From: Eubacterium sp. MSJ-33
GTDB taxonomy: Bacteria > Bacillota > Clostridia > Lachnospirales > Lachnospiraceae
Length of the DNA: 64,000 nucleotides
Direction: 5' to 3'
Assembly (NCBI RefSeq): GCF_022174665.1
Contig: NZ_CP076562.1
Coordinates: 2,844,240 to 2,908,239, forward strand
A program made the position numbers and the translations under genes. Below are positions 24,767 through 35,987 of the stretch, in pieces. The first letter of the stretch is position 1. Each line of letters begins with the position of its first letter. The notes below the pieces were generated by a model. That model saw only the letters and a program-made list of their open reading frames with translations, was not told where the DNA came from and ran no database searches.

Positions 24767-26811
24767 TTCGAGCAGCGAAGGACTATGCAGCGGATTTGAA
24801 GCTCGTTGAAAACGCGAAGTCAAATCTGCAGAGCGTAAAGGATATTTTAGAAGCAGTTCCACAGATCGGTGTGGAGTTTGAAGATCCAACCGTGTCGTTA
24901 GAGAAGAAGCATCTGGTGATTGACCGGGTATTCCCGAAGGAGATCCGGAACTTCTTAAAAGTGTTGTGTGACAATGGCGACTTCGGATTGTTAGATGAGA
25001 TCGAGCAGGCATACATGGAGCTGACGAAGACACCGGAGAAGGTGGAAGCGCAGGCAGAGCTTACGTATGTGACACCGCCGACATCAGAGCAGATGGAACG
25101 GATTCGTTTGTTTCTTGCAAAGGAATGTAACAATCCGGACATCAAGATCGTTGGTAAGGAAGATGCATCCATCAAGAGTGGATTCATCATCCGTGTTGGA
25201 AACAAAGAGTACGACTGGAGCGAGCAGGGACGTATCGACCAGCTGCAGAAGCATATCAACCAGTCACTTTCCGGCAAGAAGCTTGCAACGGTCAGCGAGG
25301 AGAGCATCATTTCTATCCTGCGTGCCGATATCGCAGATTTCGAGCTGGCGGCAAAGGATAAGGAAATCGGTGTTGTAAACTGGGTTGGTGATGGTATCGC
25401 GAATGTCGATGGTATCGACCATGCATTTTATGGTGAGATCGTTCTCTTTGACTGTGGAGTCAAAGGCATGGTACAGGACGTAAGACGGGATGAAATCGGT
25501 GTTATCCTGTTTGGTCGTGATACGGAGATTAAGGAAGGCAGCCGTGTCGTTCGTACCGGTAAGATGGCTGGTATCCCGGTTGGAGATGCATTTCTTGGAA
25601 GAATCGTAGATGCACTTGGTGCTCCGATTGACGGACAGGGTGACATCGCACAGGATGGTTACCGCCCAATCGAGAACCCTGCACCAAGTATTGTAGACCG
25701 TAAATCCGTATCGGTTCCTATGGAGACCGGTATTCTGTCAATTGATTCGATGTTCCCGATCGGTCGTGGACAACGTGAGTTGATCATCGGTGACAGACAG
25801 ACAGGTAAGACTTCAATCGCGATGGATACGATCTTAAACCAGAAGGGTAAGGATGTTGTCTGTGTCTATGTCGCAATCGGACAGAAGGCATCGACAATTG
25901 CGAAGTTAGTGAATACATTGAAGAAAAATGATGCGCTGGATTATACAATCGTTGTTGCAGCAACGGCATCCGATCCGGCACCGTTGCAGTATATCGCACC
26001 ATATGCAGGTACAGCACTTGCAGAGTATTTTATGTATCAGGGCAAGGATGTTCTGATCGTCTATGATGATCTGTCCAAGCATGCGGTTGCCTACCGTGCA
26101 ATCTCACTTTTGCTGGAGCGTTCACCGGGACGTGAGGCATATCCGGGTGATGTATTCTATCTGCACTCAAGATTGCTGGAGCGTTCTTCCCGTGTGACAG
26201 CCGAGGCTGGCGGCGGAAGTATTACCGCACTTCCAATCATTGAGACACAGGCAGGCGATGTGTCTGCATACATCCCGACAAATGTTATTTCTATCACAGA
26301 TGGACAGATTTATCTGGAAAGCGAGTTGTTCTTTGCAGGTCAGCGCCCGGCCGTCAATGTCGGACTTTCCGTATCCCGTGTCGGTGGTGCGGCGCAGACA
26401 AAGGCGATGAAGAAAGCAGCCGGAAGTATCCGTATCGATCTGGCACAGTATCGTGAGATGGAAGTGTTCACACAGTTTTCTTCCGATCTGGACGAGAACA
26501 CGAAGAAACAGCTGGCACATGGACGTGCACTGATGGAGCTTTTGAAGCAGCCACTTGGCCGTCCGTTTACGATGGCAGAGCAGGTTATCACATTGGTTGC
26601 TGCCAATGCACATGTATTCAGTGATCTTCCGGTTGAGAAGATTAAGGCATTCCGTCTTGGACTGCTGGATGATTTTGCAAAGAATCATGCAGATATTATC
26701 GGTCGTCTGGATTCTTCGAAGGATCTGGCAGACGATGTGAAGGATGCAATTATACAGGCAGCAAATGAATATAAGCAGAGGAGTCTGGAAGACGAAAACG
26801 GAGGGAATTAA
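24763..26811 (+). CDS. atpH/atpA: Fused ATP synthase delta-alpha subunit
   Basis: One 682-aa chain carries two subunits. Residues 1 to about 175 are delta (OSCP-like), ending in the delta C-terminal pattern IKSGFIIRVGNKEYDWSEQG. From about base 25,290 the alpha subunit starts with SEESIISILRADIADFE, then Walker A GDRQTGKTS (about 25789-25815), LLLERSPGREAYPGDVFYLH and the C-terminal helical domain. The frame is open throughout and there is no start codon or ribosome binding site near the junction. The usual Gram-positive order has separate atpH and atpA. GTG 24763 overlaps atpF. A fused chain would put delta on one of three alpha subunits unless it is processed; three deltas per F1 would break the known stoichiometry. 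Confidence 0.9.
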   Translation: MIRAAKDYAADLKLVENAKSNLQSVKDILEAVPQIGVEFEDPTVSLEKKHLVIDRVFPKEIRNFLKVLCDNGDFGLLDEIEQAYMELTKTPEKVEAQAELTYVTPPTSEQMERIRLFLAKECNNPDIKIVGKEDASIKSGFIIRVGNKEYDWSEQGRIDQLQKHINQSLSGKKLATVSEESIISILRADIADFELAAKDKEIGVVNWVGDGIANVDGIDHAFYGEIVLFDCGVKGMVQDVRRDEIGVILFGRDTEIKEGSRVVRTGKMAGIPVGDAFLGRIVDALGAPIDGQGDIAQDGYRPIENPAPSIVDRKSVSVPMETGILSIDSMFPIGRGQRELIIGDRQTGKTSIAMDTILNQKGKDVVCVYVAIGQKASTIAKLVNTLKKNDALDYTIVVAATASDPAPLQYIAPYAGTALAEYFMYQGKDVLIVYDDLSKHAVAYRAISLLLERSPGREAYPGDVFYLHSRLLERSSRVTAEAGGGSITALPIIETQAGDVSAYIPTNVISITDGQIYLESELFFAGQRPAVNVGLSVSRVGGAAQTKAMKKAAGSIRIDLAQYREMEVFTQFSSDLDENTKKQLAHGRALMELLKQPLGRPFTMAEQVITLVAANAHVFSDLPVEKIKAFRLGLLDDFAKNHADIIGRLDSSKDLADDVKDAIIQAANEYKQRSLEDENGGN

Positions 26812-29162
<2,351 letters not shown>

Positions 29163-29183
29163 AGGATAGAAAGGGGACGGCAT

Positions 29184-29597
29184 ATGAATACATTTTCACT
29201 CAAAATCATAGCCTGTGACCGGGTGTTTTATGATGGACCATGTGAGATATTGAAATTCCCCGGCTATGATGGACAGATGGCAATTCTGGCACATCACGAG
29301 AAGATGACGACGAATATTGAAGTCGGTGAGCTGCATTTTCGAACACCGGATGGAGAAGAACATGTGGCAATCTGTTCCGACGGACTTCTGAAGGTAAAGA
29401 ATAACGAGGTTGTCGTACTTGTCTATTCGGCAGAAAAACCGGAGGAAATCGACGAGTTCCGTGCACAGGCTGCGAAGGAACGTGCCATCGAGCAGATGCA
29501 GCAGAAGCAGAGCATCATGGAGTATCATGTATCCCGTGCTTCGCTTGCGAGAGCAATGGCGAGACTGCAGGGACACGACCGGTATGAAGTGAAGTAA
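29184..29597 (+). CDS. atpC: ATP synthase F1 subunit epsilon
   Basis: Central stalk and regulatory subunit, 137 aa. An N-terminal β-sandwich (FSLKIIACDRVFYDGPCEIL, PGYDGQMAILAHHEKM) is followed by a C-terminal helical hairpin (EFRAQAAKERAIEQMQQKQS, then ARAMARL). It is the last gene of the operon; a terminator lies about 90 bp downstream. Confidence 0.94.
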   Translation: MNTFSLKIIACDRVFYDGPCEILKFPGYDGQMAILAHHEKMTTNIEVGELHFRTPDGEEHVAICSDGLLKVKNNEVVVLVYSAEKPEEIDEFRAQAAKERAIEQMQQKQSIMEYHVSRASLARAMARLQGHDRYEVK

Positions 29598-29684
29598 ATA
29601 AATGAATAAGCATTACGATGTTTGTGATTATATAAGTTGACGTAATGTACATGAATATATGTAGTCGATAGGCAACAAGAGAAT

Positions 29685-29726
29685 GAAACATCCAGCTGGC
29701 AAGAACCGGTTGGATGTTTCTTTTTT
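29685..29726 (+). terminator. Intrinsic terminator of the atp operon
   Basis: GAAACATCCA (29685-29694) pairs with TGGATGTTTC (29711-29720), followed by TTTTTT. Confidence 0.9.
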
Positions 29727-29742
29727 ATGATGATGAGAGATT

Positions 29743-29933
29743 AGGAGCAAAGAGGAAAGAAACAACAGGTTTACTCCAAAAAAGCAGGAGACTTGAATAG
29801 AAATGGCAAATAAAATAGGAGCAAAGCAGAACGAAATAACAGGTTTGCTCCAAAAAAGCAGGAGACTTGAATAGAAATGGCAAATAAAATAGGAGCAAAC
29901 AGCCAGGATAAGTTTGTTTGCTCCAAATGGCAA
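29743..29933. repeat. Tandem 74-bp repeats with GGAGCAAA…TTTGCTCC arms
   Basis: Units start at 29743, 29817 and 29891. The first two are nearly identical over 74 bp; the third diverges after the stem. Each opens with AGGAGCAAA and after 20-25 nt has the reverse complement (TTTACTCC or TTTGCTCC). Between stems lies a constant AAAAAGCAGGAGACTTGAAT-type spacer. Related units occur at 33383-33720. Confidence 0.8.
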
Positions 29934-29980
29934 GTATAGATTGTATAGTTAGACAATCTATGATGACGTAGGGTAGGTAA

Positions 29981-32371
29981 TTACTCCCGGTTCTTCAGTG
30001 CCTCTTCCATAGGAATCTTCTGAATCTTCTTATACTGCAGGAAACTTAATAATCCGTAACATACAATATCCCAGATCACAACCTGAACATAGATAGATGC
30101 TCCGATATGAACATTTTCCAGCCAGATATCAAAAGTCCGGAAGAGATAGACAATCATTGTCTTCAAGATGATCGTAGAAAGCGGCAGACTGATTGCTACA
30201 CTGACAAGGACAGCTATCGCGGTTGAAATAATGTAGATTTTCCCGATTTCTCTGTTGTTGTAACCGAGAATCTTCGTCAGGGAAATCGATTCCGCATTTT
30301 TCTCCAACACAATCTTAGAGAGCAGGTAGATAACGATGACAAAGATAATAAGGGAAAGATATTTCATCAGCGGCATCATACGTCCCATCGAATCATTCAT
30401 CTGGTCGCTTAACTTTGAATAGTCCGAAGGCCCCATCGTACTGTAGATGAAATTGTCATCTAAATCATCCAGCGCTTTGTCAGAGAAATATCCTGTGAAA
30501 TAATCCGCATCTTTCCCGAATGTGTCATTGTAATTATCAATGCTCATAAATACGGAGAAGGCTGCCGGGTAATTGAAGCTGCCGGCAATCCGGAAAGAAT
30601 ATTCTTTATCGCCGTATTTTTCCGTTATTTTAATTGTATCGCCCACTTTGTAATCGTTCAGTTTCATGAACGATTTTGAGATGATTATATCCCCTTTTTC
30701 TGCAGGCATAGAAACCTGTGTCAGGTACTTTGAATTGTCTGCGATTCCATATACAAGCACTTCCTTTCCGTCATTATCCGCAAGCGCAGTCAGACAGTAT
30801 TTTTCAGCAGATGAATCGTCAAGCTCTACCGGTGCTTTGAGTGTATATTGATAGTTTGCAATCAGGTGGTCAAGCACATTGTCTGTCTGGTCATTTAAGA
30901 TTGGAAGCATGCTGGCGGAGAAGATAAACAGGATATTTGCCATCAGGATACCAATCGCCATCGTGATATAGTTGGAGCGGTTCTGCAGGATTGTACGAAT
31001 CCGGAATCTTGTCAAAAACTTGAAGTCCGGAAGCTTTGTCACATGTTTTTTCTTACGTTTTGATAGATCATGCCGCAGGAAGTTAAGCGGTGACAATCCA
31101 AGCATTGATCGAAGCGCAAGGTAGTTGATCACTAACAGGATTGCAATCGGAATCATAGTCGTAAGCAGAAAGGCGTTTGCATTCCATACAATCTTGAATA
31201 CAGGCAGAGAGTAGGAATGGTAATACAAGTCTTCCATGAATTTACGGAAACAAGTATAGCCGCCGATATTTCCGATCACTGCGGCCGCAAGGAATACGTA
31301 CGTTGGCGCAGCCATGTAATGCCGGATGATTTCGCCTTTTGTATATCCGGATGCACGCAGGGTTCCGATTGCACCGGCTTCTGATTCGATCGTGCTGAAA
31401 GTCATAAGTGCGAAGATGAATGCAAGCAGTGCTATCATGATATAGAGCATCATGACCGTGCTGTTTGTATCGCCATCCATATCTTCCCTTGTAAATGAAA
31501 TCGCTTTATTGTTCTGCCGCATCAAAAAATCGGTCAGATAATTTCCCTGTGGAGCGAGCTGTTCGGACAATGTATTCATTAGGTCTGTGCTTGCGTCATA
31601 AGAAGCCCGATCATCAAGACTTCTGTCCAAAAAACGATAAGCAAAGCTGTAGGTAAGCTTGCTTTCGGAGAATTCTTTGAAATAATCTGCAGTGACAAAT
31701 CCCATGGTAAATGTCGTTGCGCTGAACATCGAATCAGAGTTTTTCTCGAACAGACAGCTATAATCCGGGACAGCAACTGTTCCGCAGATTGTTAAATCCT
31801 TTCCGCCAAAGGTGAGGGTGTCACCGATTTTGAGATTGTTGTTTTCTGCAAAGAGACGATCGATGGCAAGTTCTCCGTCCTTCTCCGGGGCGTGCCCTTC
31901 AAAGACCGAATATGTATTCAACGCCTCACGGTTTTCGTAAAGACGGATGGAATAATTGCTGTTGCCTTCAAAGGTATAATCAAAATTATAGAAGTACTGT
32001 TTGTAGATGGTTGCTTTTGCTGTGCCTGAATCTGCCTGGTCAGCGATTTTCTGCAGGTCAGCGACAGAGATTTCACTGTTTGTAGAGAAATGTCCATCCT
32101 CTAATTTATATGTCTCGATACCATCGTCGTAGGTGTGCATCATGCTCAGGGAAGTAACCAGCATACCACTGACGATTGCAATCATAAATGTTAGAAACAA
32201 AAAGATGGATATGTATTTTCCTTTTTCTTTCCTGATATCCCGAAGAATACGCTTGCGCAGTGGATTTTTGATTGTATTTTTCTTTTTGGATACGTTCATT
32301 GAGGCATTGTGTTGTTTGGATGGTATAGTTTCTGCTTCTATTTTCGGATTATTTGTTGTTTTATCAGCCAT
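29981..32371 (-). CDS. FtsX-type ABC transporter permease
   Basis: Large permease, 796 aa, of the MacB/FtsX class. A Lys-rich cytosolic N-terminus, a first helix (ISIFLFLTFMIAIVSGML), an outside domain of about 230 aa, and three helices around residues 310-430 are followed by a second helix plus outside domain and three C-terminal helices. It thus has two FtsX units in one chain. ATG 32371 is preferred over 32377 because the AGGTGA site abuts the latter. It lies 10 bp after its ATPase gene. Family members export antimicrobials or lipoproteins or act as shear-type sensors; the substrate is unknown. Confidence 0.88.
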   Translation of the reverse strand: MADKTTNNPKIEAETIPSKQHNASMNVSKKKNTIKNPLRKRILRDIRKEKGKYISIFLFLTFMIAIVSGMLVTSLSMMHTYDDGIETYKLEDGHFSTNSEISVADLQKIADQADSGTAKATIYKQYFYNFDYTFEGNSNYSIRLYENREALNTYSVFEGHAPEKDGELAIDRLFAENNNLKIGDTLTFGGKDLTICGTVAVPDYSCLFEKNSDSMFSATTFTMGFVTADYFKEFSESKLTYSFAYRFLDRSLDDRASYDASTDLMNTLSEQLAPQGNYLTDFLMRQNNKAISFTREDMDGDTNSTVMMLYIMIALLAFIFALMTFSTIESEAGAIGTLRASGYTKGEIIRHYMAAPTYVFLAAAVIGNIGGYTCFRKFMEDLYYHSYSLPVFKIVWNANAFLLTTMIPIAILLVINYLALRSMLGLSPLNFLRHDLSKRKKKHVTKLPDFKFLTRFRIRTILQNRSNYITMAIGILMANILFIFSASMLPILNDQTDNVLDHLIANYQYTLKAPVELDDSSAEKYCLTALADNDGKEVLVYGIADNSKYLTQVSMPAEKGDIIISKSFMKLNDYKVGDTIKITEKYGDKEYSFRIAGSFNYPAAFSVFMSIDNYNDTFGKDADYFTGYFSDKALDDLDDNFIYSTMGPSDYSKLSDQMNDSMGRMMPLMKYLSLIIFVIVIYLLSKIVLEKNAESISLTKILGYNNREIGKIYIISTAIAVLVSVAISLPLSTIILKTMIVYLFRTFDIWLENVHIGASIYVQVVIWDIVCYGLLSFLQYKKIQKIPMEEALKNRE

Positions 32372-32381
32372 ATGCATTCAC

Positions 32382-33080
32382 CTACCAATCTAATTCCATC
32401 GCCGGTGTCTTTGCTTCGTTTGTATATTCTTTCCGGATCATACCATCGCGGAGCTTGATCACACGGTCTGCCATGAGTTTGATGGCATCGTTGTGTGTAA
32501 CGATGATGATGGTATTTCCGTATTTCCGGTTGACGTCTTCAATCAATTTCAGAATATCTTTAGAGGTATTGTAATCAAGGGCGCCGGTTGGCTCATCGCA
32601 GAGCAAAAGATCCGGATTCTTGACGATAGCACGACCGATGGATGTACGCTGTTGCTGACCGCCGGAAAGCTGGCTTGGAATCTTATCCTTATGCTCCCAA
32701 AGTCCAAGTGTATGAAGCAGGTCATCGACATCAAGTGGGTCGCTTCCGAGGTAAGCGCCGACCTCGATATTCTCCTTGACGGTCAGGTTTGGAATCAGGT
32801 TATAGAACTGGAAGACGTAACCTAAGTGTTCACGTCGGTAGAGAGTCATCTGTTTTTCATTCATGGCGGACATGGCAGCACCATTGATGATGATCTCTCC
32901 CTTATCATAGCTTTCAATGCCGCCGATGATGTTCAACAGGGTAGACTTACCGGAACCGGATGGGCCGAGCAGGACGCAGATCTCGCCTTTCCCGATACCG
33001 GTAGAAAGTCCTTTTAAGACTTGTACACGGTTGTCTTTTTCACCATAGAACTTTTCAAGATTGTTGATTTGTAAGAACAT
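32382..33080 (-). CDS. ABC transporter ATP-binding protein (MacB/LolD type)
   Basis: ATPase partner of the FtsX-type permease, 232 aa. Walker A GPSGSGKST, Q-loop YVFQFYNLIPNLTV, signature LSGGQQQRTSIGRA, Walker B LLLCDEPTGALD and the switch His in IIIVTHNDA are all visible. GAPTGALD-type Walker B and the FQ(F/Q)YNL motif mark the LolD/MacB group. An AGGAGGAA site precedes the ATG. No two-component system is adjacent, unlike bacitracin-type modules. Confidence 0.94.
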   Translation of the reverse strand: MFLQINNLEKFYGEKDNRVQVLKGLSTGIGKGEICVLLGPSGSGKSTLLNIIGGIESYDKGEIIINGAAMSAMNEKQMTLYRREHLGYVFQFYNLIPNLTVKENIEVGAYLGSDPLDVDDLLHTLGLWEHKDKIPSQLSGGQQQRTSIGRAIVKNPDLLLCDEPTGALDYNTSKDILKLIEDVNRKYGNTIIIVTHNDAIKLMADRVIKLRDGMIRKEYTNEAKTPAMELDW

Positions 33081-33382
33081 GATTTTCCTCCTTTTAAATC
33101 ACTTACATACAAACACATGAATATATGTTCATATATAAAATAAACGTGTAATATAGGTTTGTCAAGCGTATTTTCGCTAGATTTGATAGATGTTTTATGT
33201 ATTTGGTTAATTGCCGTGGTTATTATAACGCAAAAAGTTAGTTAAAACAAACTATTTATGCAAATTTTTGAGATGTTGGGAAATTTTCTCATTATTAACA
33301 GGAGAACGCAGAGGAGGAAAGATGAATGACTCCAATTAAAATGATGATTAAAATATTTTTGTAATTGGATACGCAGGTAAAT
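33081..33382. other. AT-rich promoter region of the FtsX-type operon
   Basis: About 300 bp without a gene. On the minus strand a TATAAT lies near 33222-33227 with a poor -35, a weak promoter candidate for the ABC operon. Nothing else is supported. Confidence 0.35.
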
Positions 33383-33720
33383 AGGGGTAAAATGCTATAT
33401 TAGAAAGGTTTTACTCCTAAGAGCTGTTAAGGCGGTAATTGAAGTCAAAGAAAAATAGGAGTAAGTAGGTAAAAATTGCCAAGATTGCTCCTGACAATTA
33501 TTAAATTTTGAAGATGACGATGAAAAATAGAGACAAATTTAGGAGCAGATAATGGTTAAGAAAGAAGATTGCTCCTAATTTAAGAGAGGGAAGGTTAAAT
33601 AAGTTTTGAAATTTAGGAGCAAACAACTTTCCAAATAAACAATTACTCCTAAAAGAATTTTTGTGTGCAATGGCATGACGTAGTCCTCAATAATTGAAAA
33701 ACTATAGGAGCAATCCAATG
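33383..33720. repeat. Cluster of GGAGCAA…TTGCTCC palindromic units
   Basis: About five units: AGGGGTAAAA…TTTTACTCCT (33383-33418), TAGGAGTAAG…TTGCTCCT (33456-33492), AAATTTAGGAGCA…TGCTCCTAATTT (33536-33581), AAATTTAGGAGCAAAC…AATTACTCCTAAA (about 33609-33653), and a half unit TAGGAGCAA (about 33704). Spacing and middles vary while the arms stay complementary. They match the repeats at 29743-29933, on the other side of the ABC operon. Confidence 0.7.
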
Positions 33721-33926
33721 GAAGTAATGTTTTTAATAAATCAAAAGAAAAAACAATAAACATAATTTGCCGGAAAACGAAAATCCCGGATTGAGAAGCA
33801 AATCATTCTGTGATACCATAGGAAAGAAAAAGAAACAAACAAAAAATCAAAGCATAATCAAAGTACAAATGAATATATGAAAACGATAATAGACAATTCT
33901 TGGAATAAAATCAGGAGGAAATACAA

Positions 33927-35168
33927 GTGGAACCAAAAGCAGTCGTGAATTTACGAAAGGGAGAAGGTCGTACCATCAAGGCAGGTGGACTCTGGATCTT
34001 CGACAATGAGATAGAGAGTGTGATGGGAAGTGTGGAAGATGGCGATATCGTGATCGTACGTGATTTTGATGGATATCCGATGGGACGAGGATTCATAAAC
34101 CGGAAATCAAAAATTACCGTTCGGATGCTGACCCGAGACGCAGAGCAGGATATCAACGAAGCATTTCTCCGTATGCGGGTGAGGAATGCATGGGAATACA
34201 GAAAAGCTGTGATGCAGGGCGATGATCTTACTTGCTGTCGTGTAATTTTCGGCGAAGCGGATTTCCTGCCGGGACTCGTAATTGATCGGTTCTCGGATGT
34301 GCTTGTGGTGGAATCCCTCGCACTTGGTATTGATTTATATAAGGAACAGATTGTGGATTTGCTAAAAGAGATTATGGCGCAGGATGGTGTCAAGATCCGT
34401 GGCGTATACGAGCGCAGTGACGCGAAGGTGCGTAAGAAGGAAGGACTTGCTCCATATAAAGGATGTATTGGCGCGGAGTTTGATCCGGTTGTTGAGATTG
34501 TGGAGAATGGTGTGCATTATAAGGTCGATGTGGCAAATGGACAGAAGACAGGATTCTTCCTTGACCAGAAATACAACCGGCTTGCGATGCAGAAACTGAT
34601 CAAAGGTCTGACCAGAGGAGAGCAGGAGACACCGTTGCGTGTGCTTGACTGCTTTACACATATGGGAACCTTTGCATTAAATTGCGGTTATGCCGGAGCG
34701 AGTGATGTGTTAGGACTTGATATTTCAGAGTTTGCTGTGGAGCAGGCGAGAGAAAATGCGAAGCTCAATCATTTGGAGAAGACTGTACATTTTAAAGAGG
34801 CAAATGTATTGGACGAGCTTCCAAAGCTTGCTGAAGCAGGTGAGCAGTTTGATGTCGTAATCTTAGACCCACCGGCGTTTACCAAGTCACGCGAAGCAAC
34901 TAAGAATGCAATCAAAGGCTACCGTGAGATCAACCGGAAAGGCTTGCAGCTTGTGAAAAACGGCGGGTATTTTGCAACCTGCTCCTGCTCACATTTCATG
35001 ACACAGGAATTGTTCACGAAGGTAATCGGTCAGGCAGCAAACAGCGTGCACAAGCGTCTTCGCCAGGTGGAATTCCGGCAGCAGGCACCGGATCATCCGA
35101 TTTTGTGGGCGGCGGATGAGAGTTATTATTTAAAATTCTACATTTTTCAGATCTGTGAAGATAGGTGA
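33927..35168 (+). CDS. RlmI-like 23S rRNA methyltransferase; 3' end replaced by element integration
   Basis: SAM-dependent RNA m5C methyltransferase of the RlmI/YwbD type, 413 aa. An N-terminal PUA-like domain (PKAVVNLRKGEGRTIKAGGL) is followed by an EEHEE-type region and a Rossmann domain with LDCFTHMGTFALN (motif I), VVILDPPAFTKS (motif IV) and ATCSCSHFM (catalytic-type Cys). GTG 33927 has an AGGAGG site. The mobile element integrated in its last codons: the chain now ends LKFYIFQICEDR, while the original end LKFYIFQVVDEK lies at 55251-55289. Only the last five residues changed, so the enzyme should stay functional. Confidence 0.92.
   Translation: MEPKAVVNLRKGEGRTIKAGGLWIFDNEIESVMGSVEDGDIVIVRDFDGYPMGRGFINRKSKITVRMLTRDAEQDINEAFLRMRVRNAWEYRKAVMQGDDLTCCRVIFGEADFLPGLVIDRFSDVLVVESLALGIDLYKEQIVDLLKEIMAQDGVKIRGVYERSDAKVRKKEGLAPYKGCIGAEFDPVVEIVENGVHYKVDVANGQKTGFFLDQKYNRLAMQKLIKGLTRGEQETPLRVLDCFTHMGTFALNCGYAGASDVLGLDISEFAVEQARENAKLNHLEKTVHFKEANVLDELPKLAEAGEQFDVVILDPPAFTKSREATKNAIKGYREINRKGLQLVKNGGYFATCSCSHFMTQELFTKVIGQAANSVHKRLRQVEFRQQAPDHPILWAADESYYLKFYIFQICEDR
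35133..35150 (+). other. attL core
   Basis: AAATTCTACATTTTTCAG within the last codons of the methyltransferase gene. The attR counterpart at 55254-55271 is AAATTCTACATCTTCCAG: an identical 11-bp block, then two differences. Confidence 0.82.
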
Positions 35169-35267
35169 TAACCGAATAATGTTGAAAAACCTAGTGTTTA
35201 TGCGGATTCAGGATGATTTTTTTGAAAGAAGCGAAATTATCATAAATTATCGCAAAATATCATGATT

Positions 35268-35312
35268 TTACACCAAAATGGTGTAAAAATGGTGTAGTAA
35301 ATCGTACACCAG
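35268..35312. promoter_or_regulatory. Left arm-type integrase sites (GGTGTA repeats)
   Basis: Contains TACACC, two direct ATGGTGTA copies (…AATGGTGTAAAAATGGTGTAGTA) and another TACACC. The stretch TGGTGTAAAAATGGTGTAGTA recurs near the right end (55149-55195), as expected of arm sites for a tyrosine integrase. Confidence 0.6.
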
Positions 35313-35360
35313 TAAAAATTTCAAGTAATGAATAAGGCGAATATCTTCAACAATTTTAGA

Positions 35361-35393
35361 TGTCCCGAATTGTCCCATATTGTCCCACATTGG
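35361..35393. repeat. Three tandem 10-bp iterons TGTCCCNNAT
   Basis: TGTCCCGAAT, TGTCCCATAT and TGTCCCACAT follow each other exactly, then a half unit TGGG. One helical turn per repeat suggests a cooperative protein-binding site upstream of the coupling-protein operon. A lone ATATTGTCCC is found again near 53590, left of the excisionase. Confidence 0.55.
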
Positions 35394-35447
35394 GTATTGC
35401 ATAGGCGAAACCAATGTGGTATTATGTATGTGTAGTAATAGATCAAA

Positions 35448-35477
35448 AGACAGTACAGCGATGTGCTGTCTTTTTTT
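35448..35477 (+). terminator. Terminator/attenuator before the coupling-protein operon
   Basis: AGACAGTACA (35448-35457) pairs with TGTGCTGTCT (35462-35471) around a GCGA loop, followed by a 7-T run, only 25 bp before the first gene. Its position in the leader suggests attenuation. Confidence 0.7.
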
Positions 35478-35501
35478 ATGCCTGAAAGGAGGCTTTTACA
35501 G

Positions 35502-35984
35502 ATGGAAGAATTTGTATTGAACTTGCGTGTAGTGGAACCGGGGTATGAGGAGGTGATTTTTGGCCCCAAAAGCGAAGTCGATGAATGGTGTGGAAATGTA
35601 GCAAATATCGACCATGACAATGTGCCGCCACATGTGCAAGTGCGTAGGGGGAAAATGGGTGCGTTTTTCTTTAGTTATCATATGGCATATAATGATGTCT
35701 GGTATCTGAAGCGAACCTTTTTGAAGTTTGATTATTATCTGAGGAATTACTACATTCCTCTGTCAGAGGGAAAACGTCCAATGAGGGAAAATCAAGACGA
35801 TGATCCGTTTGGCTTTTTTGATTCGATGAGATTCGGTGAGAATGTCATTTATTCTTTTGTCAGTGCCAAGATTGATTATTATATCCAGTGGAAGAAGAAA
35901 ATCTCGCAGGATATTCTTGTTGATTTTTTCGAAGAAGTGATGAATTGGCACGAACTTATAGAAGAACATGCGAATGAGGAGTAG
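35502..35984 (+). CDS. Hypothetical protein, first gene of the coupling-protein operon
   Basis: 160-aa soluble protein that I do not recognise, rich in Asp/Glu and aromatic residues (NLRVVEPGYEEVIFGPKSEV, then FDYYLRNYYIPLSEGKRP). No signal peptide or membrane segment. AAAGGAGG before ATG 35502 fixes the start; an upstream in-frame start lies in the terminator and is rejected. It ends 3 bp before the VirD4 gene, so it probably has a role in mobilization, by position only. Confidence 0.75.
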   Translation: MEEFVLNLRVVEPGYEEVIFGPKSEVDEWCGNVANIDHDNVPPHVQVRRGKMGAFFFSYHMAYNDVWYLKRTFLKFDYYLRNYYIPLSEGKRPMRENQDDDPFGFFDSMRFGENVIYSFVSAKIDYYIQWKKKISQDILVDFFEEVMNWHELIEEHANEE

Positions 35985-35987
35985 AAA

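Noticed and set aside
29743..29933. Regularly spaced repeats as a CRISPR array
   Set aside because: The spacer parts are also conserved between the first two units and there are no cas genes. These are tandem duplications of a palindromic unit.
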